A stretch of 64,000 nucleotides of DNA from Pipra filicauda (Eukaryota > Chordata > Aves > Passeriformes > Pipridae), in assembly GCF_003945595.2 (NCBI RefSeq), contig NW_024103441.1:1568501-1632500 (forward strand), read 5' to 3'. The notes under the pieces were generated by a model that was given only the letters and a program-made list of their open reading frames with translations, was not told where the DNA came from and did not search any database. Below are positions 24,899-36,800 of this stretch, one piece after another; the first letter of the stretch is position 1, and each line of letters starts with the position of its first letter. Made by a program: the position numbers and the translations under genes.

Positions 24899-24974
24899 GA
24901 GGGACTCTGTGACACACGGAGTTAAACTGGTCCACCCAGAGGGACTCTGTGACACACGGAGTTAAACTGGTCCC
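24899..24974. repeat. 40-bp tandem duplication
   Basis: GAGGGACTCTGTGACACACG followed by GAGTTAAACTGGTCC occurs twice with a 40-bp offset and no mismatch in the shared 35 bases. Two copies only. Confidence 0.93.
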
Positions 24975-27900
24975 TCGGGCCAATCCCCTCATTGAAACTC
25001 CTGACTTTCAAATGAGACAAACAGCAACAGGACAACAGCACCAGAACCACGAGCCTGAAATAAGGCAGAAGCTAAACAAGAGCCTCCTCTGATGGGGACT
25101 CAGCTAAACCAGGAGCCTCCTCCAACAGGGACCCCTGCCAGCACCAGAGGACAGATAAAAATGACTCATTAGGAATACCAGAATATTGAAATGCCATATG
25201 CAGACTATTCAAGAGCAAGTGAACCTGTATTTCCTCGATAAAACAACAAAATACAAAGTTAACTGCACTGCAAAAATGTCCCTTATTACTTTAATGTACT
25301 AGAATATTGCTTAATGAAAGTTCTTAATTGCAATACAATTAATTACATACACAGAGTCCCCAATTACATTTTCCAATAAGACACTGGCTTTGCTATAGGT
25401 CTAAAGGCACTAAACCAATTTTAATATATTAAGACCAATTTCCCTTGAATACTAATTACTATCTAATGATAAAATGAGAAAGAGGAACTTTCCAGAAGTA
25501 AGATGGCAAGAATAAAACTAAATTAGCCATGAACAGTTTGCTACCACACATAAAGGCATTTCACATTACAAAGTGCAGCTTTCAGTTTAAAGATAAATCT
25601 TTGTTCGAGTTAAAAGTTCTGCACACTGGAAGCAGTTTATTAGCTTGAATGCTATTAGGAAATGCTGGATGGAAAGGGGATTTCTCCATACATATTTCTT
25701 AATAATGGAAAGTTCTTTGTTTCATTTAATACCCTGAAATATAAACTTTCTGCTGCCCAAAGGAACATGGCAGCTCTTCTCCCAGCAGATGCTTGGCATC
25801 ATCCATATATATATTTATAAATGACTACGAGACTATGAAGAGCACATTTACAAGCAATAGGTGTTACAACAGAGCTTTTCCTGACTGGCATATTGAAGCT
25901 AAAAGTATTTCAAATCAAGACAGAATGCACAAAGTGAATATTTCAGTTTGATGATAGGATTGTCAAGCCATTATTTTATTAATAGTGCAAAACTGTCAAT
26001 ATTTCTATTCTAATGTCACACCAAAAGATACCTCCTAAGCACCCCAAAAAGCACTCTCTGGCTGTGCAGGGGGGAGCCAGGGATTGTGACTGATCTCACA
26101 CACTGTATTGCCCTTGAGCCCCTCTGTGTGCAGGGCCAACACAAATCCCTGAGCAGGGACAGTGCAGGATCACTTTAAATTCACCCATTTGGGGGGCAGA
26201 AACGACAAACATAACGTTTCTCCTGTGTTCCTTATTCATGTTTGGGATCAATTCAGAAAGCACTCAGAAAAGAGGCAGAATTCACCAAAGTGTTCATTAT
26301 TTTGCCTAGATTCCTGTCAGCCTTGAGCAAACCAAAGCTGAGACTTGCTCCTGAACTCCAGAGTCAAAGTGTCAGTTCTGCCTTTGCTCTCCCAGGTGCC
26401 AGGCATGGCTGATGAACACAAGACCCATGACTGGGACCAAAAGCCACCACCCACGCAGTGATGCCACTGCAGACGGGCAGGATGGTGGCTGGAGAAGCAC
26501 CAGGAGCTCAGTGAGCCCAGGGAGTCCTTGGGGTCCAGCCCAGGGTGTTCTCTGCCATGGGAATCCCCATCCTAGATGGGCTCCACATTATGCTCTTAGA
26601 TAGGCACCATCAATTTGCTTAATGAGGGCAGGAGAGTTCACCAGTTGAGGGAATTTTGACCTGGCAGCCTCGGGGGTCCATCCCACACCTCTCCACATGC
26701 TGCTCTGCAGAGAAGCAGGGCTTGCTTTGGTGTCCCCTGGCCTGGGAGGGGAGAGGAGTGATGTAGCACAAGGACTTTGGGGAAAGGGAAAGGTGTCCCC
26801 TCAACGCTACATTTATTGACAATTATTTTGAGCCAAGGCCCCTAAGGTTCTCCTGGAGTATTTGCTGCTCAAGCAGAGCAGACCCACTGCCTCCTGCTAC
26901 AGAACTTACAAACTTAAGACAGATTTACTGTTAAAGTAACAGTACAACCTGAACCCAAGTCACTCATGAGAGCAAAGACCTGCAGAAGATACAGCTATAG
27001 GCCACAGCCTGGATTCCTCCACAGATGATGAAAATACATTAAAAATGAAGTATATACAATATTCTTTTAATTACAGAGCCTTGGTTAAAAAAAATGTTAT
27101 TTTAAATCACATGCAAAGCCTATGGAAGTATGACTAGTGTGCATCGTTTCATAGATTAAAAATCAATACAAAAGTAATAGGTGGGATGCAGACGTCGGGG
27201 AATTCTGGCTTGTGGAAGAGCACAACTCGATTAGCGAGGTCAGAACTGCTCCATTTCCTCAGCACAGCCTCCCTGCTCCCTCCTGCCGTGGGCACAGCCC
27301 CTCTGCTCCCTCCTGCCAAGGTCTCTCCTGCAGTTTCTTAGAACCATTTTATGAAGAAATGAACCAGGAGCACCAGGAATATTTTGGGAGCAAGTCCCAC
27401 CCTACGGAGAGCAGCGGCCAAACCCAAGAGTGTTAATCTGAGCCCCAGCAGTGCTGCAGGTCTGGGGAGCTCGTGGTGCTGTCTCACCTCTGCTATTCCA
27501 TGAACAGAGCAGGGGCTGCTATTCCCTGCTGGAATTAGGAGGTGCTCTGGGGAGGCTCTGCTGCCATTTGGAGATAAAATACAGTTGCTACAGCCAAAAA
27601 GTATCAGTGGAAAGGTCTAATCTTTGCACAGAAAGAAAAACCTCTTCTATGACTTGAAACAGGCTCTTACTCTGGCTGTGTGCAGTGTGGGCTTGGCTGA
27701 GAGCAGGAATGTGACTGGTTTTACTCATTAGTACAATCAACATTTTTACACAAAATGGAACAAAAGAGCCCCAAAACCGAGAGTGTGACTGTTGTAAAGA
27801 ATGAAGAATGAACCAAAATGCTATGGAAACAAACACAAATCAATGTTAGGTGTCTCTTTTTTAAAGTTTCATGTCATTTCATGAAAAGAAATAAATAAGG

Positions 27901-28417
27901 AAATAATATTAGAACATTAAAACAGTAATAGAATAAAAATATTTGAGCATAGCTGGAGAGAAGATTATTTTTCTGGCACTTCAAAAATCATCAAACTGCT
28001 CTAGTTACTTCTGCATGGCTAATTTCTTTAAATTTTATTAGAAAACCCCAGTGCCTCTGACAGCCACATTGACCTGGCACAACACACTGCAGACCAACCC
28101 CTCGACTCACTGAGCAGCGTCTGCAACACAGACAGGTTCATATTTCGTGTTTTTCAGGGTTGGTCATAACTTTACAGAGCAGAGTTTAACAGCGAAAGAT
28201 TAATCATGAAGTGATAAACAGGATGCAGACTATTTACTAGAGGTATGAAATCCATCATTTCCCTCTGGAATATTGTTTTGGCACCACGGAAAGTGCCTCG
28301 GGACAGAGAGTCTCGTCAAAATGTACTTGCCCAGACAGTACAGCTTGTGTTCCAAAATACATAACTGAAGTGAGTTTAAGCAGTTTACAAGAGCAAAAGT
28401 GAAAATGGGAAACATAC

Positions 28418-28525
28418 TGTTCTCCCGGACAAGGCAGAATTCCAAAGTGCTCTGGCTCTCCAAGGTACAGTCTAAATCTACTGGGACATTAGGTTCACTC
28501 TGCTTCTCCAGCCGATACTGAGGAC
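28418..28525 (-). CDS. MAPKAP1: MAPKAP1 exon D: 108-nt in-frame cassette exon (human ~320-356)
   Basis: Coding exon of exactly 108 nt. GT completes Gly, 35 codons run from [12 protein letters not shown] to EFCLVREN, and a final A opens a Ser codon. The acceptor is TTTCAG at 28526-28527 and the donor is GTATGT at 28417 and below. It forms the second half of the Ras-binding-like domain and the start of the linker to the PH domain. Both ends have phase 1 and the length is a multiple of three, so skipping it keeps the frame. From memory, a human SIN1 isoform lacks residues 321-356, which is this exon. Odd points: a Cys (DLDCTLES) where human has Ser, and STLEFC where human has SAWEFC. Confidence 0.96.
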
Positions 28526-31500
28526 CTGAAACATAAAGTAACTTGTAAAATCATCCGTTTTCTAACAAAGTGATGGCTTAGCACGTTCAACTAACACGAG
28601 GTTATTTGCAGCCCAGGAGCAGAGCAGGTGGGTGTTGATGTCTCAAAACTCTTTGCCAAAGGAAAGGGCCCTGTCAGAAGGTGGAGGATGGTGTGGAACC
28701 TGATACAATTCCAGGTGAACCCCACGAGTCAGCTCCGGCCCTGCCATCCTGGCAGTGGTCAGGGAGGGGGGAGACCCAAGTGCACAGAGCTCCATGGGGG
28801 ACCCTGGAAGAAGGAAAGCCCCTCCCAAGGGCAGGAGCTGGTGGGGGCTGTGCTCCCACCCTCCAACAGTATGGGGTGATTCCACTCCTGCTCACATCTG
28901 AGACATGAAGTGCACACCAAGTTCTCAGCTGTGTGATTTCAGCATAACCTGGCAAAATAATGCTACACAGATACCTGAAAAATCTTAAGTAATGCAAAGC
29001 ACCTTTAACCAGGTCTTAATGTAACAAAAAACATAGAACTGAAATAACGAAATCTATTCCCCCTTTATCAGTACTTAAAATATTTCCGACTGTTTCCTGA
29101 CTTTGAATTATGAGCATATATGATGAAATATTTAAAACATATAAAAAAATTAAGTCTTTCAGCCTCGGATGGCATGCCTAAGGAATGGAATTTGTTAGCC
29201 AATTAATTTTAAATTTACTACAGCAGAATTTCAATTATGGCTTCTCATTCCATCTCCCCAAAGCCACGTGAAGCTGCTCGGCCCAGGCGTGTTTCCTCCC
29301 CAAGCAGAACGTTACGGAGCCCCCTTATTCCCAGTGACACTCAGAGCAGACATGGTGCCAGGCTTTTTGCAGGACACAGGAGGAAACCCACCCTGCCCAG
29401 CACAACCAGTGATGGCACGTGGAGCTGTCGAAGCATCTGCAGCACAAACTGCACTCGAGAAGCAGTGGAGACGTCTCAGTGCAGCACAAAGAAAGGCAAA
29501 CAGACCCAGCACCATTGCTGCTCCTCTCCCAGCCACTGGAAATGTGATTAACAATTTAAAATAAATTAAATAAACAGAGGCCTGGCTTGTTAGGCAGAAG
29601 CAAAATATACTGAATTGAAACAAATCTCAAAGCAGTAAATCAATTTGGATTTAAAAACCAGTGTAGGTTTAAGAACAGGATCAATGACAGCAAAACCTGC
29701 TGGCTTTGTCCATTCGCCACAAGCATCTTCCAGAGATTCCCAAGCCCCACTGAGGGAACTGCTGGTTCCCATCTGGACATTGGTGCTGTTGGTACCAGGT
29801 ACCAAACTCCTGCTCCGGGCACTCCCACCACAGACAGAGCTCTTGCTGCCACTGGAGCTCCAGAGCAGTGTGCCCAGGATGGCACCTGCTGACACCAGTG
29901 CCTTCGCTGTGCCCCAGCTCCCCGGCTCCACCACAGCCTCTGTCCTGCTCCCCCCCCAAAACCATCTCAAATCAGAGCAGAGCAAGGAGTGAAATTCCCC
30001 TGTCTTGGAACTAATGGCTGAGTGCCAGCCCAGGGTACCTCTGGCATGGAGAGATGAACTCGCCTGGTGCTTCCCAGACAGTGGGATGAGGCAAAGGACA
30101 GACATCAGTGCTACCAAAGCCTTCAAACCACCCCAGGCTCTCACACACATGACGACAAGGTTAAACCCAGGAGCATGGCAGGGGCTCACCATCCCTCTGT
30201 GTGGATCTGATTCCAGCAGCTGGATCCACTCCAAAGAACAGCATCACCTATGTCAGCAACACTCCTCATGCTGCTGAACCCTGTGGAGAGCCAACAGGGA
30301 TCACACCCTCCAAATCACCCTGCCAGCGGCAAAGGATGATTTTTATCTGGAGCAGTTTGAGAATTCCATGATCAGGTAAATTATTTTATCCAGTTTGTGT
30401 CAAGCCTGTGTTAACTCTGCTAATAAAGCAGGGAACTAGAGCTCTGGAGAGGAAACAGGTCAACCTGCCTTCTGGATAACTCTTTGAAAACAGAAAATAC
30501 TAAGAAATTAATAAGAAAAGTGTAAATGGCTTTTAAGAGAGTATCTACTCTTCAATAATGCTTTAAATATCTGTCCACATTTACATGACCCCTGCTTCCC
30601 AACAGATGAAGAATGTTAGGCTGACTCTGTGGAGGAGTTTTACTACCAGGCTTCTCTCACAGGTTCAAAGGATGTCTCTGTAGTAGGAACATTGGATAAT
30701 TTAATGGTCTCCCACTGGAATCCTGCTCTGTGAATTTCAACAAAATTTCAAGTGGCAATACCAAAGCTGGATTTTATGGATTTCTGTAATCTCATGCAAA
30801 CGCTCTATGCAGTTGCAAGATAAACCTTTAAAATCCTAGCATAGATGGTCCTGGCCAGGGATCCAAGCCAAGCTCTCCCACTGATGGCAGCTCCCAGTGC
30901 TCCCTGTTTAACCACTGACACCACAGATTCTGTCCACAGATACCCACCGTGCTTGGCTATTTCAAGATACTCCTTTAAAGAGAGGAATGTTTACCAGGAA
31001 TTAAAACCAAGGAAGCAGCTGCCAACACCCACAGCTTCCCTGTGCACACACAAAGGTGCCGGGAAGAATCCCACCATATAATCAAATTAAGTGTCTCCCT
31101 TACAGGAGGGAATGGCCACCCGCATACCAACAAACCAATTCTGTTGCCATTTAAGCTGCAAAGCCTTCAGAAAGGGCTTTTGAAAGCACGACCCATCAGT
31201 TCTAATTTTTAAAACTTATCCTTTCAGTCAAGACTAGAAAAAGGCCCATTCCAACTTTTATCTCCACTACAAAGTGCTGTTATCTTGGGCTGTTGTCAGG
31301 AGCTCTCTCTCTCTTTCTGCTGACAAGCAGAGACGAGAGAGATAAGATTGGGAACGAATCTCACTTCTCTGAGTAAATAAATAATCAATACTCATCTAAA
31401 TGTAAATGAGAAAGTATCCCCCTCTGATAACAGGGCTCTTATCAAACAGCCAATTTTCTGCAGACATTTGGCCTCAACCAAATCACCATCATTCAGCCCC

Positions 31501-32119
31501 AGCCTAATGGCTAAAAATCGTAACTAAATTGAACCGATCACCAGAGATCAACTAAGTTCAGCCATGGCTACTACGGGTTCAAATGTTTGGAATGCAATTT
31601 TTCCCCCATTAACTTTCAATAGCAATGAAGAATGCCACGGTCAGGGGTGAATCTGCACAATAAACAACACTAACACTCCAACGGGGAACCAGGCTTTAAA
31701 CAAAACCCCAACCAAACCCCTCTCCATCTCCAAACTAGTTATTAGGGTGAACTAAGGATTAAAAAAAGAATATTTCATGTTTGTGGACTTGTCAGGCCTA
31801 AACTAAACAGATCAGTATCAACAAAAACCCCAGCTGGCTTAAAACTGAGCCTATATACCCGAGTTTATTGCACTGTGTGAGGAAAAGAATCCCCTTTTGT
31901 TCCACAGAGCCATTGCCAGCCCGACGTTTCGGGGGAGCAGCTCCTGTCTAAGAACAGGATAAAACCCTCCCAATTCACCAGCCCCAGCCCTTGCACTCCA
32001 CAGACACCTCTTGTACCCCGCTGTGCCTTTTCCACACTAGGAAAGCCCTTTCCTCCTCAGCACCTGCTCCTTGTTTCACATATCTGATTCACTTTCACAT
32101 TCATCCCTTTCTGTATCTC

Positions 32120-32790
32120 TTTACTTCTGTATTATCTTTTTTGAGATAAAATATTGCAAATGAGATGTGGTCACACTGGGATTTATGGACTGGCATAGTG
32201 ATATTGGTTTGTTCCCCATTCCTTTCCTAATTCCTGAAGTTCCATTTGTCATTCTGACCTGGAGCTGAAGTGTTCAGAGGAACTACTCAGGATACTCAGG
32301 ATACTTTTCCTGACTGATGGAAGGTAATTAGAGCCCGTGATTCTACACACATAGTTACAGTTGCTTTTCACCATGTATATTATTTTGCACTCATTGACAC
32401 TGAATTCCCTCTCTCATTTTATTGTCCTGTCACTCAGCACTGTGGATACCTCTGCAGTGCTTCACAGACAGCTTTTATTTGCACTATTCTTACCTCTTTT
32501 GTATCAACAGCACATTTTGTCACATCAGCATTCACATCCTTTCCATGCCCCACAATAACAAACAATGCAGGTTCCACCAGTTCCACTGGAGCTCCACCAG
32601 TAACCTAGTTACTAATCACCCAGGGCCATTATTCCTATTCTTTGTTTCCTGTCTTTTAATCAATTATTAATCCACGGGAAGATCCTCCTTCTCATCCTGT
32701 GACAGCTTAATTGCTTTATGAGCCTCTGTCAAATCTTTTTTGGAAATCTAAGCCTGCCATGGAAAACCCAACCATCCTATTCAGATGGTC
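32120..32790 (-). mobile_element. Ancient L3-like CR1 remnant
   Basis: Diverged but recognisable colinear landmarks in reverse orientation: TATTATTTTGCACTCATTGA then CACTGAATTCCCTCTC, a CAGTGCTTCACAG stretch, CTTTGTTTCCTGTCTTTTAA, ATTAATCCACGGGAAGATCC, and GAGCCTCTGTCAAATCTTTT followed by GGAAATCTAAG. This order is familiar from old CR1/L3 copies in turtles, crocodilians and birds. The element lacks an internal stretch that would lie around 32520-32600. Boundaries are estimates. The assignment is by recall of consensus landmarks and needs a repeat-library search. Confidence 0.7.
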
Positions 32791-33042
32791 TCTGGCTTCT
32801 CCCAGCCTGCTCACAGCATTGGAGCCTGACCTGCTCTGCCAAAGCCATGCCCATGTCTGGCCCCTGGATATTGCATTTGTCCACACGTCATCCAGTAATT
32901 CTACTCTTTGCTATGGGTTTGTGTTGCAGTTTCACAGTTTGTCTGGTGAGGAAGCCCAGACAAACCACTCTCTCCTTGGATGCCTTCAACAAACCCCTGT
33001 CAGCACCCAGACCTGAGAGCAGCAGGTGTGAGCAACGTGTTA

Positions 33043-33609
33043 TGCACTGTACTGGGGGTGTACACACTGTACTGGGGGTGTACACACTGTACTGAGGGTG
33101 TACACACTGTACTGAGGGTGTACACACTGGACTGGTGGTGTACATACACACTGTACTGAGGGTGTACACACTGTACTGAGGGTGTACACACTGTACTGGT
33201 GGTGTACACACTGGACTGGGGGTGTACACACTGGACTGAGGGTGTACACACTGGACTGGTGGTGTACATACACACTGTACTGAGGGTGTACACACTGGAC
33301 TGAGGGTGTACACACTGTACTGAGGGTGTACACACTGGACTGGTGGTGTACACACTGTACTGAGGGTGTACACACTGGACTGAGGGTGTACACACTGTAC
33401 TGAGGGTGTATACACTGTACTGATGGTGTACACACTGGACTGGTGGTGTACACACTGGACTGGTGGTGTACACACTGGACTGAGGGTGTACACACTGGAC
33501 TGGTGGTGTACACACTGGACTGGTGGTGTACACACTGTACTGAGGGTGTACACACTGGACTGGTGGTGTACACACTGGACTGGTGGTGTACACACTGGAC
33601 TGGTGGTGC
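33043..33609. repeat. 20-bp minisatellite, about 28 copies
   Basis: Unit GTGTACACACTGTACTGAGG with two main variable sites: TACT/GACT and GAGG/GGGG/GTGG. Two units carry a 4-bp TACA insertion (near 33144 and 33268). Each unit includes the perfect palindrome GTGTACAC. On the minus (gene-sense) strand the unit is CCTCAGTACAGTGTGTACAC. The period of 20 is not a multiple of three, so long Tyr/Thr/Cys/Val/Gln-rich ORFs appear in all frames. They are not genes. Confidence 0.97.
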
Positions 33610-33684
33610 AGCACCTCATACCTGACCTCTGCCATGGCCCAGGCACTGCTGCTGCTCACAGGGTTTGCTGCAACCACCAAATCC

Positions 33685-33830
33685 CAGAACAGTCCACCTT
33701 GGGAGGGTCCTTAAAGCTGCCATGGGCAGGGACACCTTCCACTAGCCCAGGTGGCTCCAAGCCCCATCCAACCCGGCCTTGGACACTTCCAGGGATCCAG
33801 GGGCAGCCACAGCTTCTCTGGGCGAAGGAA
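33685..33830 (-). mobile_element. CR1 LINE internal/3' fragment
   Basis: Contains GACACCTTCCACTAGCCCAG, then CCAAGCCCCATCCAACC, CTTGGACACTTCCAGGGATC and CAGCCACAGCTTCTCTGGGC. This is a standard avian CR1 3' untranslated segment in reverse orientation. It directly follows the 20-bp minisatellite, making a nest of repeats. Confidence 0.88.
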
Positions 33831-36800
33831 ATAACAGAGGAAAAATGCGAAGTGTGGACAGTCAGGCAGCCATGGCTGAACAGCCACAGCGCTGATGCCG
33901 GGCAGGAGGGAACAAGGAGAGGAGAAGTGAGCTGTGCCTCGGCTCTGTCCACGGGCAGAACACAGACAGGAGAGCAGTCAAAAGAAAACTGTTGCTAAAC
34001 ACTTAACGTTGATGTCTGTGGGACTTTCCTTTTCCAAGTCCCTCCTTTCACAAGGATTTGTGATTTATTGCCTCGCTGCTCCATCCCTGGGCTTTGAAAG
34101 CACGATTCTGCACGAGTTTAAACTATATTTATATTTATTTTTTTGTTATCGCTTTTTTTATTATTGCTATAGAAAATATTTGCTGGAAATATGTTGCAGC
34201 TATTACAAGGTCATAAAAAAGAGGAGATTTATGTATTTCTATCATTTCAAATAGTCTGTCAGAAAGTATCAGTCGTGCTAAGTGTAAGACTGCTGGATTC
34301 CAGCGTTCCCTCTGCCAGCACATGGGCAGCAGATGGAGGAACTAAAATAGCTCAGTGTGGAGGCTCCTTGGGTGCTGGCTGGGAGGAGGGAAACCGAGGC
34401 AATGCCTCGTCCTCCCAGGGAGGCTTGGGGGAACCCCAGCTCCCAGTCAGTGCTGGACACGGCCCCTGGCCCAGGACCATAAACCAAAAGGGCTGAGGGA
34501 GGAGCAGGATCAACCCACTGTGGAGAGCAGACAAAGTGGGAACAGAGAGAGGGCTCAGGCCTCCTTCTGTGGGATTTTTCTTAGAACATGACAGAAGGGG
34601 CAGGATTCCATTGTGTGCTTGGCAATGACAATAAAACAACAGAAAATATGTAAACAGTGAGAGAGGAACTGGCTGCAGAGCAGAATGTTTACATCTCCAA
34701 TCCTGCTGCTGTGAGGACATCTTAAATCTGTTTATCTGCTAAAAACCCCCAAAGCCCCTCAACACCTCTGAAGTGGAATAAAGATTTTATCATTACCAAT
34801 GCAAATACTGGTTAATAAATAAAGATATTTAAATAGTGAAAACAAACTTTTAACATCACACACAAGCACAAGAGGGTTTTTTCAGTCCAATCTGGTTTTC
34901 CTTAACTTGCACTGTTGTGACATTACTGAATTTTACACACAGTTATCTGCTGCTCTCCATAGAAATACAGATGGTTTTTGTAGAAATAAACAGTCATTTA
35001 TATGAAACAATTGTAAAATAGTTTATGGAAACCAGTGGTGTAATGCATTCAAATAAATGCCAGGCCCGGCTGATGGAGAGCCAAGGTGTTAAATCACACT
35101 GCTCAGGAATTCAGCTGTGGGAAACAGATAGTAAATCCAGAGTGACAGAATTTCCAGTGATGGCAAAGGTTTCTGACATCTAGTCCAGTACACAAAAACT
35201 ACAGCAGTTCAAACCTATTTTACTTAACACTACCTTGACAGCCAGTGAAATTAAAGAATTTAGTCAAAAGCCCCTTAAAAAGAAACAAACACTTCATTTC
35301 TGGATTGCTTTTCTGTGGAACAGCAAACGTGCAGCATGGCCAGCAGCAAACCAGGCTGTGCATAGCACCAACAGAAGAATTTTATTTAATTGCCACGTTA
35401 GCAATTAACTACGCATTAGCTATATGTAGCTGTAAATAAAGCTGAGAGGAGACAAAATCATCATGTGGTAAAGCACCTACAGCAGAAACACAACACAGAG
35501 ATTTTGTTTTAACTCCCAGCTCTGGGAGGGGAGGCAGAGGGCAGTGAATGCTCCCACGCCCTGGCCATGGGCACCTGCAACGGGCCCCAACAGGGCCATC
35601 CTGGGGCTCAGCCTCGGGTGGGCATTCAGGACACATCAGCACGAGGCCTCTCCTCACTGCCTGGGTTATCAAGTGACAAAGGTGCTTTTCCCTGGCCAAG
35701 GACAGATCTGCAGCTCAGGGCAGCACAGCCACCCAGACGAGGCACTTGAGGGTTCACAAAATCCAAGCAGTGCCCATAAAGATGCCAGGTACCAGCACAG
35801 GCTCCGTTCATCACCGTGGATGAAACAAACACAAAAGTCTGTCACCCAAACACTGAGCTGCACAATTTAAAATATCACATAAATTACAGCATTACTACCA
35901 ATCCAGAAGAACCAATAACTGTACGATTTCAATACCAACAGCTCCAAAATAGACTTTGTTCAATGTTTCACTTTTGTTTCGGAGGCCAGGCATGAAAAAT
36001 TCCCCTCACCCATCCAGGCTGATGTCCAGCCCCCCAGCAGCCCAAAGCATGGGCTAACGAGCCGTTGCTATTCTGAACAACTATTCAAACTTTATTCCCA
36101 TGCACACCAACACCCCTGACCCCGGCACGCCCGGGTCTGCTCAGCGTCAGCAGCCTGGGGAGAACGGGCTTGTGGAATAAATCATCCCCACTGCAGAGCA
36201 GAGCTGGAGTTTGGAGGCAGAAGGAAACCATTCCCAGCTCTCTCCACTCCAAGGGGCTCACCCTGCACATCCATCCTGCTGCGGGAATTATCCCACAAAA
36301 ACGAGCCGTGAGCAACCCTTCCCTTCCCAGAGGAATGGCCAGCAGTGAGCACAGAGCCAAGCCCAGCTCTGGGACTCCTGGGCACAGGGTGCTGAGTGTG
36401 GACATGGGGGGCCCGACCTGGAGGAACCAGGCAGCTCCTGACCCCCACGGCACCGCGGAGTGGGGAGGAGGCAGGAGCAACGGGGCTGTGCCTTCCACTC
36501 ACACCTGGGCAGGGACCTGAGCAAGGATCTGCAAATACTGGTGTTCTCTTTAATGTAAATCCTGCTGATATAAACAGCTTAGTGCAAGGAAATCCAGGAT
36601 TGTTGAAGTATTTCCAGGTAAAGCCATTCATAACTGGGGCACCAGGCTCCACAGGGATGCTGTAATGATCCAAAACAAAGCACTTGGAGCCAGAGAAACT
36701 CACAACTACCATTAAGCAGAAAAGCATGCATGTGAACACAAGGAAATACAAATTAATTGGCTTTTCACTGTCACAGATGCTGGGGCTTCCATCCCGGAAA

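Larger units (their letters stand above)
22012..28417 (-). other. MAPKAP1 intron D-E
   Basis: 6.4 kb intron. It contains a candidate regulatory block next to exon E (22505-22900), a 40-bp tandem duplication (24899-24974) with a second weak duplication (about 25070-25130), a 28-bp GC-rich duplication near 27275-27325, and a long AT-rich block (25140-25980). Nothing else is recognised in 22901-24898, 25981-27270 or 27326-28417. Confidence 0.92.

Noticed and set aside
24342..24965. 207-codon plus-strand frame
   Set aside because: It runs into the 40-bp duplication, contains no recognisable motif and is antisense to the gene intron.
29590..30234. 214-codon minus-strand frame
   Set aside because: No domain recognised; overlapping frames on both strands of similar length suggest chance openness in GC-rich DNA.
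33043..33609. Regularly repeated 20-bp units resembling a CRISPR array
   Set aside because: The units are directly abutting with no unique spacers, and the context is a vertebrate intron.
33040..33680. Long open frames of 177-252 codons on the minus strand and about 190 codons on the plus strand
   Set aside because: They are read through a 20-bp tandem array in several frames at once, and the peptide is just the translated repeat.
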